A stretch of 16,179 nucleotides of DNA, from assembly GCF_014306095.1 (NCBI RefSeq), contig NZ_JACRWC010000101.1, forward strand, positions 1 to 16,179. Direction: 5' to 3'. Below, one piece after another: positions 7,362 to 14,742 of the stretch. The first letter of the stretch is position 1, and each line of letters starts with the position of its first letter. The notes under the pieces are model-generated. The model made no database searches. It was not told the DNA's origin and was given only the letters and a program-made list of their open reading frames with translations. Source of the stretch: Lentihominibacter faecis. GTDB taxonomy: Bacteria > Bacillota > Clostridia > Peptostreptococcales > Anaerovoracaceae. A program made the position numbers and the translations under genes.

Positions 7362-7898
7362 TTATTTTTCCGAACCGCTCTGAAAATGTCTCCCTGTATA
7401 GTTGTATTTAATATCAATGGAAACGAGAGCTCTGGAAAGTGCCGCCGGATTGACACCGTTCAGAGCCGCCTTCAGATTATCATCCAGATCATAGTAGGTC
7501 AGAAAATGTTCTCGGAATTCCTTCAACGAATGGAAGTCCTCGATCTTTTCTCCCCGCTTACCGAAAATATCACAGATTTCTCCCATCACAAACGCAAAAA
7601 TCTGCATCAGATTACTGGTCATCTGTACTCTGAGTTCCTTGCCGTCCACTTTGAACCCTTCCTTTGCCAGCTTGTCAAAGGTAAGTTTTTCTTTATTCTC
7701 CAGCATTTTATGGTACCGGATGATTGCAGGGTTCAGCTTCTCCTTGTTGGGTTCATACCAGTCCTTCATAACATCGATGATCATCGATGCCAGATTTTCC
7801 GGATCGCCGCCGTACCAGAGAGTTTCTCTGTGAAATCCGCTGACCGTCTCCTCGACTACGATTGCCATATACATTGCGCTTCCTGCCTGCTGTGCCAT
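7362..7898 (-). CDS. Protein of unknown function, 178 residues
   Basis: I do not recognise this family. The frame is complete and encodes a soluble protein with no signal peptide or membrane segment. It has an aromatic and charged middle (DVMKDWYEPNKEKLNP, 43-58), a probable amphipathic helix (MTSNLMQIFAFVMGEICDIFG, about 93-113) and an acidic FREHFLTYYDLDDNL stretch near 128-142. The start is uncertain: ATG at 7898 has GGAAAGGA about 13 bases upstream, which is a long spacing, and Met9 or Met11 are alternatives. It has its own promoter (extended -10) overlapping the end of the ABC transporter gene and stops 17 bp from the convergent ymxH-like gene. It is likely a real gene, since codon use and ribosome site look normal. 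Confidence 0.7.
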   Translation of the reverse strand: MAQQAGSAMYMAIVVEETVSGFHRETLWYGGDPENLASMIIDVMKDWYEPNKEKLNPAIIRYHKMLENKEKLTFDKLAKEGFKVDGKELRVQMTSNLMQIFAFVMGEICDIFGKRGEKIEDFHSLKEFREHFLTYYDLDDNLKAALNGVNPAALSRALVSIDIKYNYTGRHFQSGSEK

Positions 7899-7934
7899 AA
7901 TTATCTATTCATCCTTTCCCTGAAATCTTAGAAC

Positions 7935-7963
7935 ATTATAACACCGGATCAGACAATCGTCCA
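7935..7963 (-). promoter_or_regulatory. Promoter of the 178-residue unknown gene (extended -10)
   Basis: On the minus strand TGGACG (7963-7958) is followed after 17 bp by a perfect TATAAT (7940-7935), preceded by TG one base before it, forming an extended -10. The -35 lies inside the last codons of the upstream ABC gene. Confidence 0.65.
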
Positions 7964-9682
7964 TCCCTGACTTTGGTTCTGCAGACGTACCATTTCCGCA
8001 TAGATCCCATCCTGCTTCAGAAGTTCCTCTGCTGTACCTTCTTCCGCCATCTGACCTTCTGAGAGCACAATGATCTTGTCAGCTCCCGCAACAGTACGCA
8101 TTCTGTGGGCGATGACGATGACCGTCTTATCTCTGATCAGCCTGGAAAGGGCCGTCTGGATCATTGTTTCATTCTCTACGTCCAAAGATGCCGTCGCTTC
8201 ATCCAGCAAAATAATCGGAGCGTTCTTTAAAAATGCCCGGGCGATAGAGATTCGCTGCCGCTCTCCTCCTGACAGCTGGCTGCCGTTTTCTCCGATCTCC
8301 GTATCGTATCCCTTCGGCAGTTTTTCTGCAAAGGCGTCGCAGTTGGCAAGTCTGGCTGCTTCCAGGACTTCTTCGTCCGTTGCATCCTTTCTGCCCAGGC
8401 GGATATTTTCCATGATGGAGCTGTTGAACAGCGTTACATCCTGGAATACGATGGAATACAGAGACAGCAGAGTTTCCGGCTCGATCTTCGCGATATCCAT
8501 GCCGCCTACGGTGATTTTTCCTGCATCCGGATCCCAGAACCGGGCTGCCAGACGTGATACCGTCGTCTTACCGGAGCCGGAAGGTCCAACGAATGCCGTG
8601 ACCTCACCCTGCTTTGCCGTAAAGGACAGATCTTTCAGCACGTTTTCTTTTTTATTGTAAGAGAATGTTACGTGATCGAACTTTATATCATAGTCCCGAT
8701 TGGTCAGTTCTTCTCTTCCATCCTGTACAGGATGATCCAGGATCTCGTTCATACGTCCCACGTTGGTCCGGATGCTGATGATGGCTGCCAGGTTCTGCAG
8801 TGCCGCCTGCATGGGATCGTACAGTCTGGACACTACCAAAAGAAACAGGAAGAATGTCAGCACGTCCAGTGACCCTTTTAAGAGAAGGGATGCTCCCGCA
8901 AGAGCTGTCGTCGCGATACCGAGCTTTAAGATCATATTTGCGGATGTTACAAATACAGCCGTTCCAAATTCGCACTTTACAGCCTGTTGTTCCACTGCGT
9001 CGATCTTGTCGTACAATCCGACCAGATAATCAGCTTCTGCATTGTTTGCCTTTAGATCCTGCACCGATTCGATACACTCCTGGATGCCATCAGCACAGGC
9101 CATCTTCGCATCCATGGACTTATCGCTCAACTTCTGCTGCACCTTTGCAGAAAGCCCTACGATAGCATAGGCAACCGGCAGTACCCACAGTGATGCTGCC
9201 GCCATGCGCCAGTCAAAAAAGAACAGGCTTGCAGCAATGAGCACCGTCGAGATCAGCGAACCTGCAAACGGCGGAATAAAATGGGAAAACGCTGTTTCCA
9301 AAGCCGTACAATCCGCCATGATGGTACTTGTCAGATCTGCCAGATCTTTCTTCCCGAAAAAGGATAATGGAATCTTCCGAAGCTTTTCTGCCAAGGTGAT
9401 ACGCCGCGTTCCCGTCTCCACATAAGTTGCCAGGAATGTGGTGTTGTACTGCCAGTATGTGATCCCGTAGATCAGCGCCAGGCAGAACAAAGCACCAACG
9501 ACATAAAATGCGATCCTGCTGCCATGGATGCCTCCATCCAAAAGATCTCCCACAAAGAAATACAACAGACTGACCGGAAACATGAATGCGATATTCTGGA
9601 CTGTGCAGGCAATGACTCCCTGCACCAGATCCTTGGCCCCGCGCTCCGAAAGCGCGTATCTATGTTGAAGTTTTTCTATCAT
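7949..9682 (-). CDS. ABC exporter-fold transporter, second half of heterodimer
   Basis: This 577-residue fusion has a six-helix ABC membrane domain (about 20-310) and a C-terminal ATPase. Walker A is GPSGSGKT at 366-373, the Q-loop Gln414, signature LSGGE at 470-474, Walker B IILLDEA at 490-496 with catalytic Glu, and the H-loop His526. All motifs are intact, so this half can hydrolyse ATP. The start is ATG at 9682 rather than the in-frame upstream codon at 9709, because AAGGAGGTCATAAA sits directly before it. The ATG overlaps the stop of the partner gene (ATGA, 9679-9682). Together they form a heterodimeric half-transporter pair in the cytoplasmic membrane, next to a TetR regulator. Drug export, peptide export and exporter-fold siderophore uptake are all possible; sequence alone does not decide. 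Confidence 0.92.
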   Translation of the reverse strand: MIEKLQHRYALSERGAKDLVQGVIACTVQNIAFMFPVSLLYFFVGDLLDGGIHGSRIAFYVVGALFCLALIYGITYWQYNTTFLATYVETGTRRITLAEKLRKIPLSFFGKKDLADLTSTIMADCTALETAFSHFIPPFAGSLISTVLIAASLFFFDWRMAAASLWVLPVAYAIVGLSAKVQQKLSDKSMDAKMACADGIQECIESVQDLKANNAEADYLVGLYDKIDAVEQQAVKCEFGTAVFVTSANMILKLGIATTALAGASLLLKGSLDVLTFFLFLLVVSRLYDPMQAALQNLAAIISIRTNVGRMNEILDHPVQDGREELTNRDYDIKFDHVTFSYNKKENVLKDLSFTAKQGEVTAFVGPSGSGKTTVSRLAARFWDPDAGKITVGGMDIAKIEPETLLSLYSIVFQDVTLFNSSIMENIRLGRKDATDEEVLEAARLANCDAFAEKLPKGYDTEIGENGSQLSGGERQRISIARAFLKNAPIILLDEATASLDVENETMIQTALSRLIRDKTVIVIAHRMRTVAGADKIIVLSEGQMAEEGTAEELLKQDGIYAEMVRLQNQSQGWTIV

Positions 9683-11454
9683 TTTATGACCTCCTTTTCC
9701 ACTTTCCACTGGATCGAAGATGCGTAATCCATCATCATTTCTGCAAAGATTCCGCCCTGCTTCTGCAGGTCATCCAAGCTCCCCGACTCAGCGATCTTAC
9801 CGTCTTTCAAAACGAAGATCCGATCAGCACCGGCTACTGTTGAAAGCCTGTGGGCGATGAGGATGACCGTCTTGTCCTTTGCAAGAGCAGCCAGTGCCTC
9901 CTGGATGCGAACTTCATTGTCCGGGTCGGCATAGGCCGTCGCTTCGTCCAGGATCAGGATCGGAGCATTCTTTAAAACAGCCCGGGCGATGCTGATACGC
10001 TGCTGTTCCCCACCGGAGAGATATATGCCTTCCGTGCCAAGGATCGTATGGATGCCATCCGGGAACTTTGCAATAATATCTATGCACTGTGCCTGCTTCA
10101 GAGCCTGCAGAACATCTTCTTCAGAAGCCGATGGTCTTGCCATGCGCACGTTTTCCAGAATAGAGCCTTTCAGAAGTCGGCTGTTCTGGAAGACAAAGGA
10201 AACCGTCTCCATCAGCTTAGTCTTCGGAATCTCCTTTACATCAACGCCCCCGATAAAAACCTGTCCTTCATCTGCATCAAAGAACCGGCTGATGATATTG
10301 GCCAGCGTAGTCTTGCCTCCGCCGGACGGCCCTACGAAAGCCACAGTCTCACCGGAAGCGATATCCAGGGAAATGTGGTTCAGTGCCTTTTCTTCCCCAT
10401 CGTAACTATACGATACATTTTTAAGGGATACGGACGAATCCTTCGGCAGCTTCTTCCCGTTCTCCGGAAGCGGTTCCAGATCCAGCAGTTCATCGATGCG
10501 TTTCATGGAATCTTCCAGCAGCATCGTATTCTCACTTTGGAACATGATCTTGGTCATAGTCACTGTCAGCACCGGAGTGATGATAATATAGAATAAAATA
10601 TTAAGTATTAGATCATTGCTCAGACTTCCCGTCGCCAGCCATAGCCCTCCGCCGAGGATAAAAGCGAAAACTCCGTGGATCAACATGGTCAGAAGACACA
10701 TCGGGTGACGCATACTCTTGGTATAGGATATGGCCCATTCGCTGTAATGGTCGATGGAATCCTTGAACCGGCGAAACGAAAATACGGTCTGCCCAAAGGT
10801 CTTGACTACTGGAATTCCCCGCACGTATTCCACCGCTTCGTTGGACATATCCCCCAATGCATTCTGGTATTCGTTCATCTTTTCTTTGAGCCCCGGTCCC
10901 GTCATCTGCGTCATCATGACCACAAAGCTCAGTGCGATAGGCACCAGACAGAAGATCCCGAACCGCCAGTCAAAGGCGAAGAGCATAAAGATAAGCCCCA
11001 CTGGAGTCACATAAGCTCCTACCATGTCCGGCAGCTGATGAGCCAGATAGGTTTCCGTCGAAGCGGAGCATTCATTGACGGTTTTTCTGACCTTGCCGCT
11101 TCCCAGACGTTCCATAACGCCAAAAGGCAGGGTCATGATATGGTTCATCATGTTCTTTCGCAGATTGGCCTGCACACGAAAGGCTGCGATATGGGAGCAC
11201 ATCAGCCCGGCTATGTATATCAGCATGGACGCCACTGCCGTAATCAGGGCCATCCAGCCGTTATAGGTAAGTCCTGTCGCCCGGGTAAAATCCGGCATGA
11301 CATTTAATACTTCCTGTATGATTTTCCACAGGAAGTAAAACGGAAGCAGAGCCAGTACCGCGCTGACTCCCGACAAAATCCAGGAAAGATAGACTAGTAC
11401 CCTATACGGGTCTGCATAATTTATCAATCGTCTTAAATTAGATTGCTTTTTCAA
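9679..11454 (-). CDS. ABC exporter-fold transporter, first half of heterodimer
   Basis: This 591-residue half-transporter has membrane helices over about 20-310 and an ATPase with Walker A GPSGGGKT (375-382), Q-loop Gln423, signature LSGGE (479-483), Walker B ILILDEA (499-505) and H-loop His535. The catalytic Glu is present here too, so both sites of the dimer look active, unlike many heterodimeric exporters with one dead site. The stretch DEATAYADPDNE after Walker B differs from the usual DEATSxLD and recalls the IrtAB/YbtPQ type, exporter-fold proteins that import siderophores; this is a weak hint. The start is TTG at 11454, since AAAGGAGG lies eight bases upstream. Its stop overlaps the partner start. 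It follows tetR by 92 bp, separated by a terminator and a possible own promoter. Confidence 0.92.
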   Translation of the reverse strand: MKKQSNLRRLINYADPYRVLVYLSWILSGVSAVLALLPFYFLWKIIQEVLNVMPDFTRATGLTYNGWMALITAVASMLIYIAGLMCSHIAAFRVQANLRKNMMNHIMTLPFGVMERLGSGKVRKTVNECSASTETYLAHQLPDMVGAYVTPVGLIFMLFAFDWRFGIFCLVPIALSFVVMMTQMTGPGLKEKMNEYQNALGDMSNEAVEYVRGIPVVKTFGQTVFSFRRFKDSIDHYSEWAISYTKSMRHPMCLLTMLIHGVFAFILGGGLWLATGSLSNDLILNILFYIIITPVLTVTMTKIMFQSENTMLLEDSMKRIDELLDLEPLPENGKKLPKDSSVSLKNVSYSYDGEEKALNHISLDIASGETVAFVGPSGGGKTTLANIISRFFDADEGQVFIGGVDVKEIPKTKLMETVSFVFQNSRLLKGSILENVRMARPSASEEDVLQALKQAQCIDIIAKFPDGIHTILGTEGIYLSGGEQQRISIARAVLKNAPILILDEATAYADPDNEVRIQEALAALAKDKTVILIAHRLSTVAGADRIFVLKDGKIAESGSLDDLQKQGGIFAEMMMDYASSIQWKVEKEVIK

Positions 11455-11473
11455 GTAAAAAACCTCCTTTGCT

Positions 11474-11503
11474 TTTATACTTTTTTCAGAAACAATGGGG
11501 CAA
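11474..11503 (-). promoter_or_regulatory. Weak candidate promoter of the ABC pair
   Basis: On the minus strand TTGCCC (11503-11498) and TATAAA (11479-11474) are 18 bp apart, just upstream of the AAAGGAGG site. An inverted repeat (GTTAG, six bases, CTAAC; 11510-11525) lies directly upstream of the -35 and might bind a regulator. The TATAAA is good, the -35 poor. Confidence 0.4.
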
Positions 11504-11535
11504 AGCAGAGTTAGATTTCGCTAACCCGGAACCCG

Positions 11536-11560
11536 AAAAAATGGGACTATTCCTGTCCCA
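11536..11560 (-). terminator. Intrinsic terminator overlapping the tetR stop codon
   Basis: On the minus strand TGGGAC (11560-11555), a 7-base loop and GTCCCA (11547-11542) are followed at once by six T (11541-11536). The tetR stop codon TAG lies at the end of the loop. This should stop or reduce read-through from tetR into the ABC genes. Confidence 0.75.
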
Positions 11561-12167
11561 TCAATTTCATCCAGCCTGCAGTATAAAACGCCTGCATTTC
11601 TTCCAGATACAGCATCGCTTCTTCCCACGGCACCTGGTGGAGCACGAGTTCTAAGTATGTATTGAACATTCCCGTGATAATGATGTGTTCCAATCTTGGA
11701 GAAATCGGTGGTGACGGATTTCCCAGATCTTCCAGAACCTGCAGATACTTGTGTGTCGCTTTACTTTCGATCTCGACCAGCTCATCAAGGAAGTTCGCAT
11801 ATCGGGTGCCCTCCGCCTTGCTGATGAGCATCTGGCATTCTTCTATGTGCTCATAGCAGTACTGCAAAATTTCCAGCATGCAGTTTCCCGATACCTTCCC
11901 CATATTTTCCGGCTGCTGTTCTGCCGGCAATGCGGCAAATTCTTCCTGCACCTGGCAAAAACGGCTCATGATGTGGTCGTAATGGGGTCCGACAATGGCT
12001 TCGAAAAGCCCTTCCTTGTCCTTGAATCTGGTATAAATGGAGCCTGTTGTGGTTCCTGCCTGTGCCGCAATAGTTCTGAGGGAGGCATCCATATACCCCT
12101 TCTTCAGGAACTCCTTGCGTGCATATTCTATGATGCGTTCATATACGCCTTCTATCTGCTTTGCCAA
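11547..12167 (-). CDS. TetR/AcrR-family transcriptional regulator
   Basis: This 206-residue regulator has the TetR N-terminal DNA-binding domain: RIIEYARKEFLKKGYMDAS (11-29), then RTIAAQAGTTTGSIYTRFKDKEGLFEAIV (31-59), where the helix-turn-helix is followed by the conserved YTRFKDKEGLF. The C-terminal ligand domain is helical and divergent, as usual. The start is TTG at 12167, because GGAGG lies seven bases upstream and the strong promoter lies just before it; a longer open frame to 12443 runs through the promoter and repeats and is not coding. Two tandem palindromes over the transcription start suggest autorepression. It is expected to repress itself and perhaps the following ABC pair until an inducer binds. 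The inducer is unknown. Confidence 0.9.
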   Translation of the reverse strand: MAKQIEGVYERIIEYARKEFLKKGYMDASLRTIAAQAGTTTGSIYTRFKDKEGLFEAIVGPHYDHIMSRFCQVQEEFAALPAEQQPENMGKVSGNCMLEILQYCYEHIEECQMLISKAEGTRYANFLDELVEIESKATHKYLQVLEDLGNPSPPISPRLEHIIITGMFNTYLELVLHQVPWEEAMLYLEEMQAFYTAGWMKLMGQE

Positions 12168-12183
12168 TTGTTTTCCTCCATCT

Positions 12184-12209
12184 ATAACGATGTTATATAA
12201 CACTGTTAT
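12184..12209. promoter_or_regulatory. Tandem 13-bp palindromes, probable TetR operator
   Basis: Two perfect 5-bp-arm palindromes lie back to back with no gap: ATAACgatGTTAT (12184-12196) and ATAACactGTTAT (12197-12209). At the junction GTTATATAAC is a third palindrome. They cover the predicted transcription start (near 12205), right after the -10 of the tetR promoter. This is the classical position for a TetR-family autorepressor. Confidence 0.72.
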
Positions 12210-12210
12210 G

Positions 12211-12239
12211 AATATACCAGACTTCTTATTTCCTGTCAA
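12211..12239 (-). promoter_or_regulatory. Promoter of tetR
   Basis: On the minus strand a perfect TTGACA (12239-12234) is followed after 17 bp by TATATT (12216-12211). It is among the best sigma-A-type promoters in the window, directly upstream of the two palindromes and about 40 bp before the TTG start. Confidence 0.82.
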
Positions 12240-12250
12240 TGATTTCACAG

Positions 12251-12310
12251 AAAAAAAGCCAGCCTGCTCACAGACCAGCTTCGACTGCTGGTGATCGTGC
12301 ACAGGCAGAC
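12251..12310 (-). terminator. Y-shaped intrinsic terminator upstream of tetR
   Basis: On the minus strand, a basal stem pairs GTCTGCCTG (12310-12302) with CAGGCTGGC (12266-12258), with one mismatch and one G-U. An inner hairpin pairs ACCAGC with GCTGGT (12292-12287 and 12279-12274). Seven T follow at once (12257-12251). A further pair, TCACAGA and TCTGTGA (12245-12251, 12311-12317), flanks it and TCACAGA is repeated at 12268-12274, giving alternative pairings. It should end minus-strand transcription arriving from the 83-residue gene or the inverted-repeat element. Confidence 0.72.
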
Positions 12311-12317
12311 TCTGTGA

Positions 12318-12598
12318 TTTCGTCACATTGTTTTCATCCCAAATCTCCCCCGATGACTGTATCGGTGGGATGAAATATATGAGATTTTCTGATAATGGTA
12401 GATATTCGCAGCAATCCATTGGAAATATTTTGCATAATTTCATCCCGAATAGTAATGCCGTACTATATCTGAGGATGAAAACCTTGGAATTGTCGGATCA
12501 AATGCTAGGATTGGGGACATTGCAGGTGTCAGTTGTTGATTATTTCATCCTACTGAATAAGGCAACGGGGGTAACGGGATGAAAACAACGTAACAAAG
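12318..12598. repeat. About 280-bp inverted-repeat element, MITE-like or structured RNA
   Basis: The ends are inverted repeats: 12318-12340 matches the complement of 12576-12598 at 19 of 23 positions. The similarity continues inwards at about 70 percent to roughly 12377 and 12541. Inside are three hairpin units bounded by TTTCATCC and GGATGAAA: 12332-12375, 12438-12480 and 12543-12584. The two gaps between them are both 62 bp, so units repeat every 105-106 bp and the middle unit sits at the centre of symmetry. Loops and gaps are not alike in sequence. The first two units hold inner stems with 6-base loops. A possible 3-bp GAT duplication flanks it (12316-12318 and 12598-12600). There is no credible protein in it. 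A miniature inverted-repeat transposable element fits best; a structured RNA is the alternative. Confidence 0.6.
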
Positions 12599-12619
12599 AT
12601 ATTGAGAGAAAAAACGAAG

Positions 12620-12871
12620 TTAACGAATCAAACTTGATACACGATCAAAATCTTCTTTGCGAACATAAATCTTATATTCATAGGAATACTTTTGATCAAT
12701 TCCATAATTACCCGTACGTGCCCTTTGCACTCCAGCTGGAGCTGAACTCTGAAGGTTTGTGGTCTTTACTGCATAATCAATACCCTTTGAAGATAATATT
12801 TCACATATATCTGCCTGCCGCTTCATATCAAAAGTAATCAACAGTTCTTTTCTATTAAAAACAGTAATCAT
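12620..12871 (-). CDS. Small protein of unknown function, 83 residues (DUF2007-like)
   Basis: This 83-residue soluble protein opens MITVFNRKELLITFDMKRQADICEILSS and ends YEYKIYVRKEDFDRVSSLIR. The layout, a short N-terminal alpha/beta part for reading residues in and a C-terminal YKIYVRKEDFDRV strand and helix, resembles DUF2007-type small proteins, but that is a pattern impression. The start ATG at 12871 is well supported by AAGGAGG five bases upstream, with a second GGAGG slightly farther. It appears to be transcribed alone. The inverted-repeat element and then a strong terminator follow it. No clear promoter was found upstream; CATAAT near 12910 is the best -10, without a convincing -35. 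Confidence 0.75.
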   Translation of the reverse strand: MITVFNRKELLITFDMKRQADICEILSSKGIDYAVKTTNLQSSAPAGVQRARTGNYGIDQKYSYEYKIYVRKEDFDRVSSLIR

Positions 12872-13242
12872 CTTTTCCTCCTTGACTCCTCCATTTACCG
12901 GATTCTGGCATTATGTACAGTAATAAAGGATCACTCCCATAATTACCGCACGGCAGAGACATGCTACTCCAAAGACCAGCATCTCACGCAGTCCATACAA
13001 CAAAAGGAATGGTATTTCCTTTAGAAAAGCTGGGGATTCGAACATCGAATTTCCATCTGTATGTTATTATTCCGTTTTCTGTCAGATCCCAGGAAACTTT
13101 TGTTTTTTTCATTAGCTTCCAGTTCCTGACCCTAAAAAACTTTGATTAGTCAGAAATCACACCGCCCGAATAAATCTGACGGTGTGATTTCTGTTGATAC
13201 ACTTAGACTTACAGGATATAAATTTGAGAGAGGAGTATTGCC
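12872..13242. other. Non-coding spacer between the symporter and the 83-residue gene
   Basis: About 370 bp without a supported gene. It holds a perfect 7-bp hairpin with 6-base loop (13003-13022, AAAGGAA and TTCCTTT), a second weak stem (CAGGAA near 13091 with GTTCCTG near 13124), and the 14-bp terminator-like stem at 13151-13193. A plus-strand frame at 12961-13149 has no ribosome site and no family resemblance. I see no RNA gene in it. Confidence 0.6.
13151..13193 (-). terminator. Long-stem hairpin after the sodium:solute symporter gene
   Basis: A perfect 14-bp stem (13151-13164 with 13180-13193) encloses a 15-base loop, 50 bp after the symporter stop. On the minus strand six T come only about 11 bases after the stem, so it may be a terminator of reduced strength or an mRNA-stabilising 3' structure. 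Confidence 0.6.
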
Positions 13243-14742
13243 TTAACTGTAGAAGCCTACCTGATGATAGTAATCAGCATACTGCTGCTTTAATTCATCC
13301 ATAAGCTTCTGCGGTCTTGGTTTCGTAACAAGCGATACGATAACAAATACCACTATGTTGCACAGGAATGCAAGCAATCCTGCTCCTCCGTTGGCAAATG
13401 GTCCCGGAGCTGTCATCAAGCCAAGTCCGTACACGGCATTGATGCCACCACCTACAAGAACTCCTGCTACAGCTCCCGCTACAGAGGAACGTTTCCAGAA
13501 GAGTGCGCCGCATGTTGGCACCATTACCTGTGCTGTAAATCCCAATGTTACCAGACCGATGGATACCAGCAGACCTGGAACATACAGACACATGATATAT
13601 GCCATTGCCGAGAATACAAGCAGAGCGATACGCCCAACCCAGATGGTTCTTCTTTCTGACATGTTCTTGTTGATATAATGTCTGTGGAGATCCATGGTGT
13701 ATACGGTCGATATTGCCAGCACCTGTGCGTTCGCTGTTGACATTGCCGCCGCAGCACCACAAGCCATGAGTACTGATCCAAGAACAAACGGAGCATTATT
13801 GAACAATACCGTAGGGAGAATGTAATCTGCATTACTGTTAATCAACTCCCCTACATCAGGATAAATTACTTTCCCCGCATTACCTGTCAGACACGAACCC
13901 ACATAAGCAATTGCCGCGAGTGCAAGCAGGAATGGCATCATGTCAAAGGTCTTAGGCGAAGACGTCGCATAGAATCGTGCCCACAGCTGAGGTCCCATAA
14001 ATGAACCTATCGGAGTGATGATAAACATCGTCAGCCACTTCATCCATGCACCGTCCTGTAATACAGTGTGTCCTGGGAACATTTCCTCCACTGTTCTGAA
14101 CATCGCCGCAGGACCTCCTACCAGGCTTGCCACATACAATCCAGCAAAGATCATACCGAAGAACAAAAGAACGCCATAGAATATATCACACCATGCAATA
14201 GCTCTGATCCCGCCTGCCCATACATAGATAATGATTACAAGATAAAACAACAGTGCTGCCACAGCGAATGGAATAAGATCACCAGATGCAACCTGTATCA
14301 GATATGCTCCTCCTGACAATTGCACCTGCAGATAAGGAACAGTACCAACGATCATAATGATTGCAATCAAATTTCCAAGTCCTACAGATCCGTACTGGTG
14401 TTTGAAGAAGTCTGTAGCGGTCACATATCCATTAAGCTTACCAAAATACCATATTTTCTTACCTACGCCGAAGTAGAGAATTCCGAAAAGCACATTCCAT
14501 GCGATAGCAGTCCAGTATAAAGGTCCGGTTGTATAAAAATATCCATTTGACCCCAAGAATGCGAATGCACTCCACCATGTTGCTGCAACAGAGAAAAATA
14601 CTGCAACTGGCCCCATAGATCTTGACTGAATGAAGTAGTCCTCAGCCGAACCCGAAGCTTTCCTTTGGGCAATAAATCCTATCGCTAACGGAAAAATCAT
14701 AAAGAAGCCAATTACACATAAAGCTATTATATTTTGACTCAT
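13243..14742 (-). CDS. Sodium:solute symporter (SSS family)
   Basis: This 499-residue protein has about 13 transmembrane helices typical of the SSS/SSF family (PanF, PutP, YidK relatives). Seen are the TM1-TM2 region with SAEDYFIQSRSMGPVAVFF (31-49) and ATWWSAFAFLGSNGYFY, the GGIRAIAWCDIFYG motif in the sixth-helix region, and the sodium-site helix with GAAAAMSTANAQVLAIST. It couples inward Na+ movement to uptake of an organic solute; the substrate cannot be read from sequence and pantothenate, proline, sugars and carboxylates are all possible. The ATG at 14742 follows a nearly perfect site (AAGGAGGTGA). It overlaps the stop of the small upstream gene (ATGA, 14739-14742), so the two are translated together. 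The end KPRPQKLMDELKQQYADYYHQ is a cytoplasmic tail. Confidence 0.92.
   Translation of the reverse strand: MSQNIIALCVIGFFMIFPLAIGFIAQRKASGSAEDYFIQSRSMGPVAVFFSVAATWWSAFAFLGSNGYFYTTGPLYWTAIAWNVLFGILYFGVGKKIWYFGKLNGYVTATDFFKHQYGSVGLGNLIAIIMIVGTVPYLQVQLSGGAYLIQVASGDLIPFAVAALLFYLVIIIYVWAGGIRAIAWCDIFYGVLLFFGMIFAGLYVASLVGGPAAMFRTVEEMFPGHTVLQDGAWMKWLTMFIITPIGSFMGPQLWARFYATSSPKTFDMMPFLLALAAIAYVGSCLTGNAGKVIYPDVGELINSNADYILPTVLFNNAPFVLGSVLMACGAAAAMSTANAQVLAISTVYTMDLHRHYINKNMSERRTIWVGRIALLVFSAMAYIMCLYVPGLLVSIGLVTLGFTAQVMVPTCGALFWKRSSVAGAVAGVLVGGGINAVYGLGLMTAPGPFANGGAGLLAFLCNIVVFVIVSLVTKPRPQKLMDELKQQYADYYHQVGFYS

Noticed and set aside
12168..12443. N-terminal extension of tetR to an ATG at 12443
   Set aside because: It would translate through the tetR promoter, palindromes, terminator and part of the repeat element; TTG at 12167 with GGAGG gives the normal TetR length.
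12328..12582. 84-codon plus-strand frame inside the inverted-repeat element
   Set aside because: It has no ribosome site, spans the hairpin repeats, and shows no family resemblance; it is a by-product of the repeat sequence.
12332..12584. CRISPR-like array made of TTTCATCC/GGATGAAA repeats
   Set aside because: The conserved parts are only 8-9 bp and alternate in orientation, the bases inside each unit differ, and no cas gene is near. True CRISPR repeats are longer and same-oriented.
13032..13050. tRNA T-arm-like GGGATTCGAAC
   Set aside because: The stem does not pair properly on either strand and no acceptor, D or anticodon arms could be found around it.
12961..13149. 62-codon plus-strand frame in the spacer after the symporter
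   Set aside because: There is no ribosome site or promoter and the composition is unlike the neighbouring genes.
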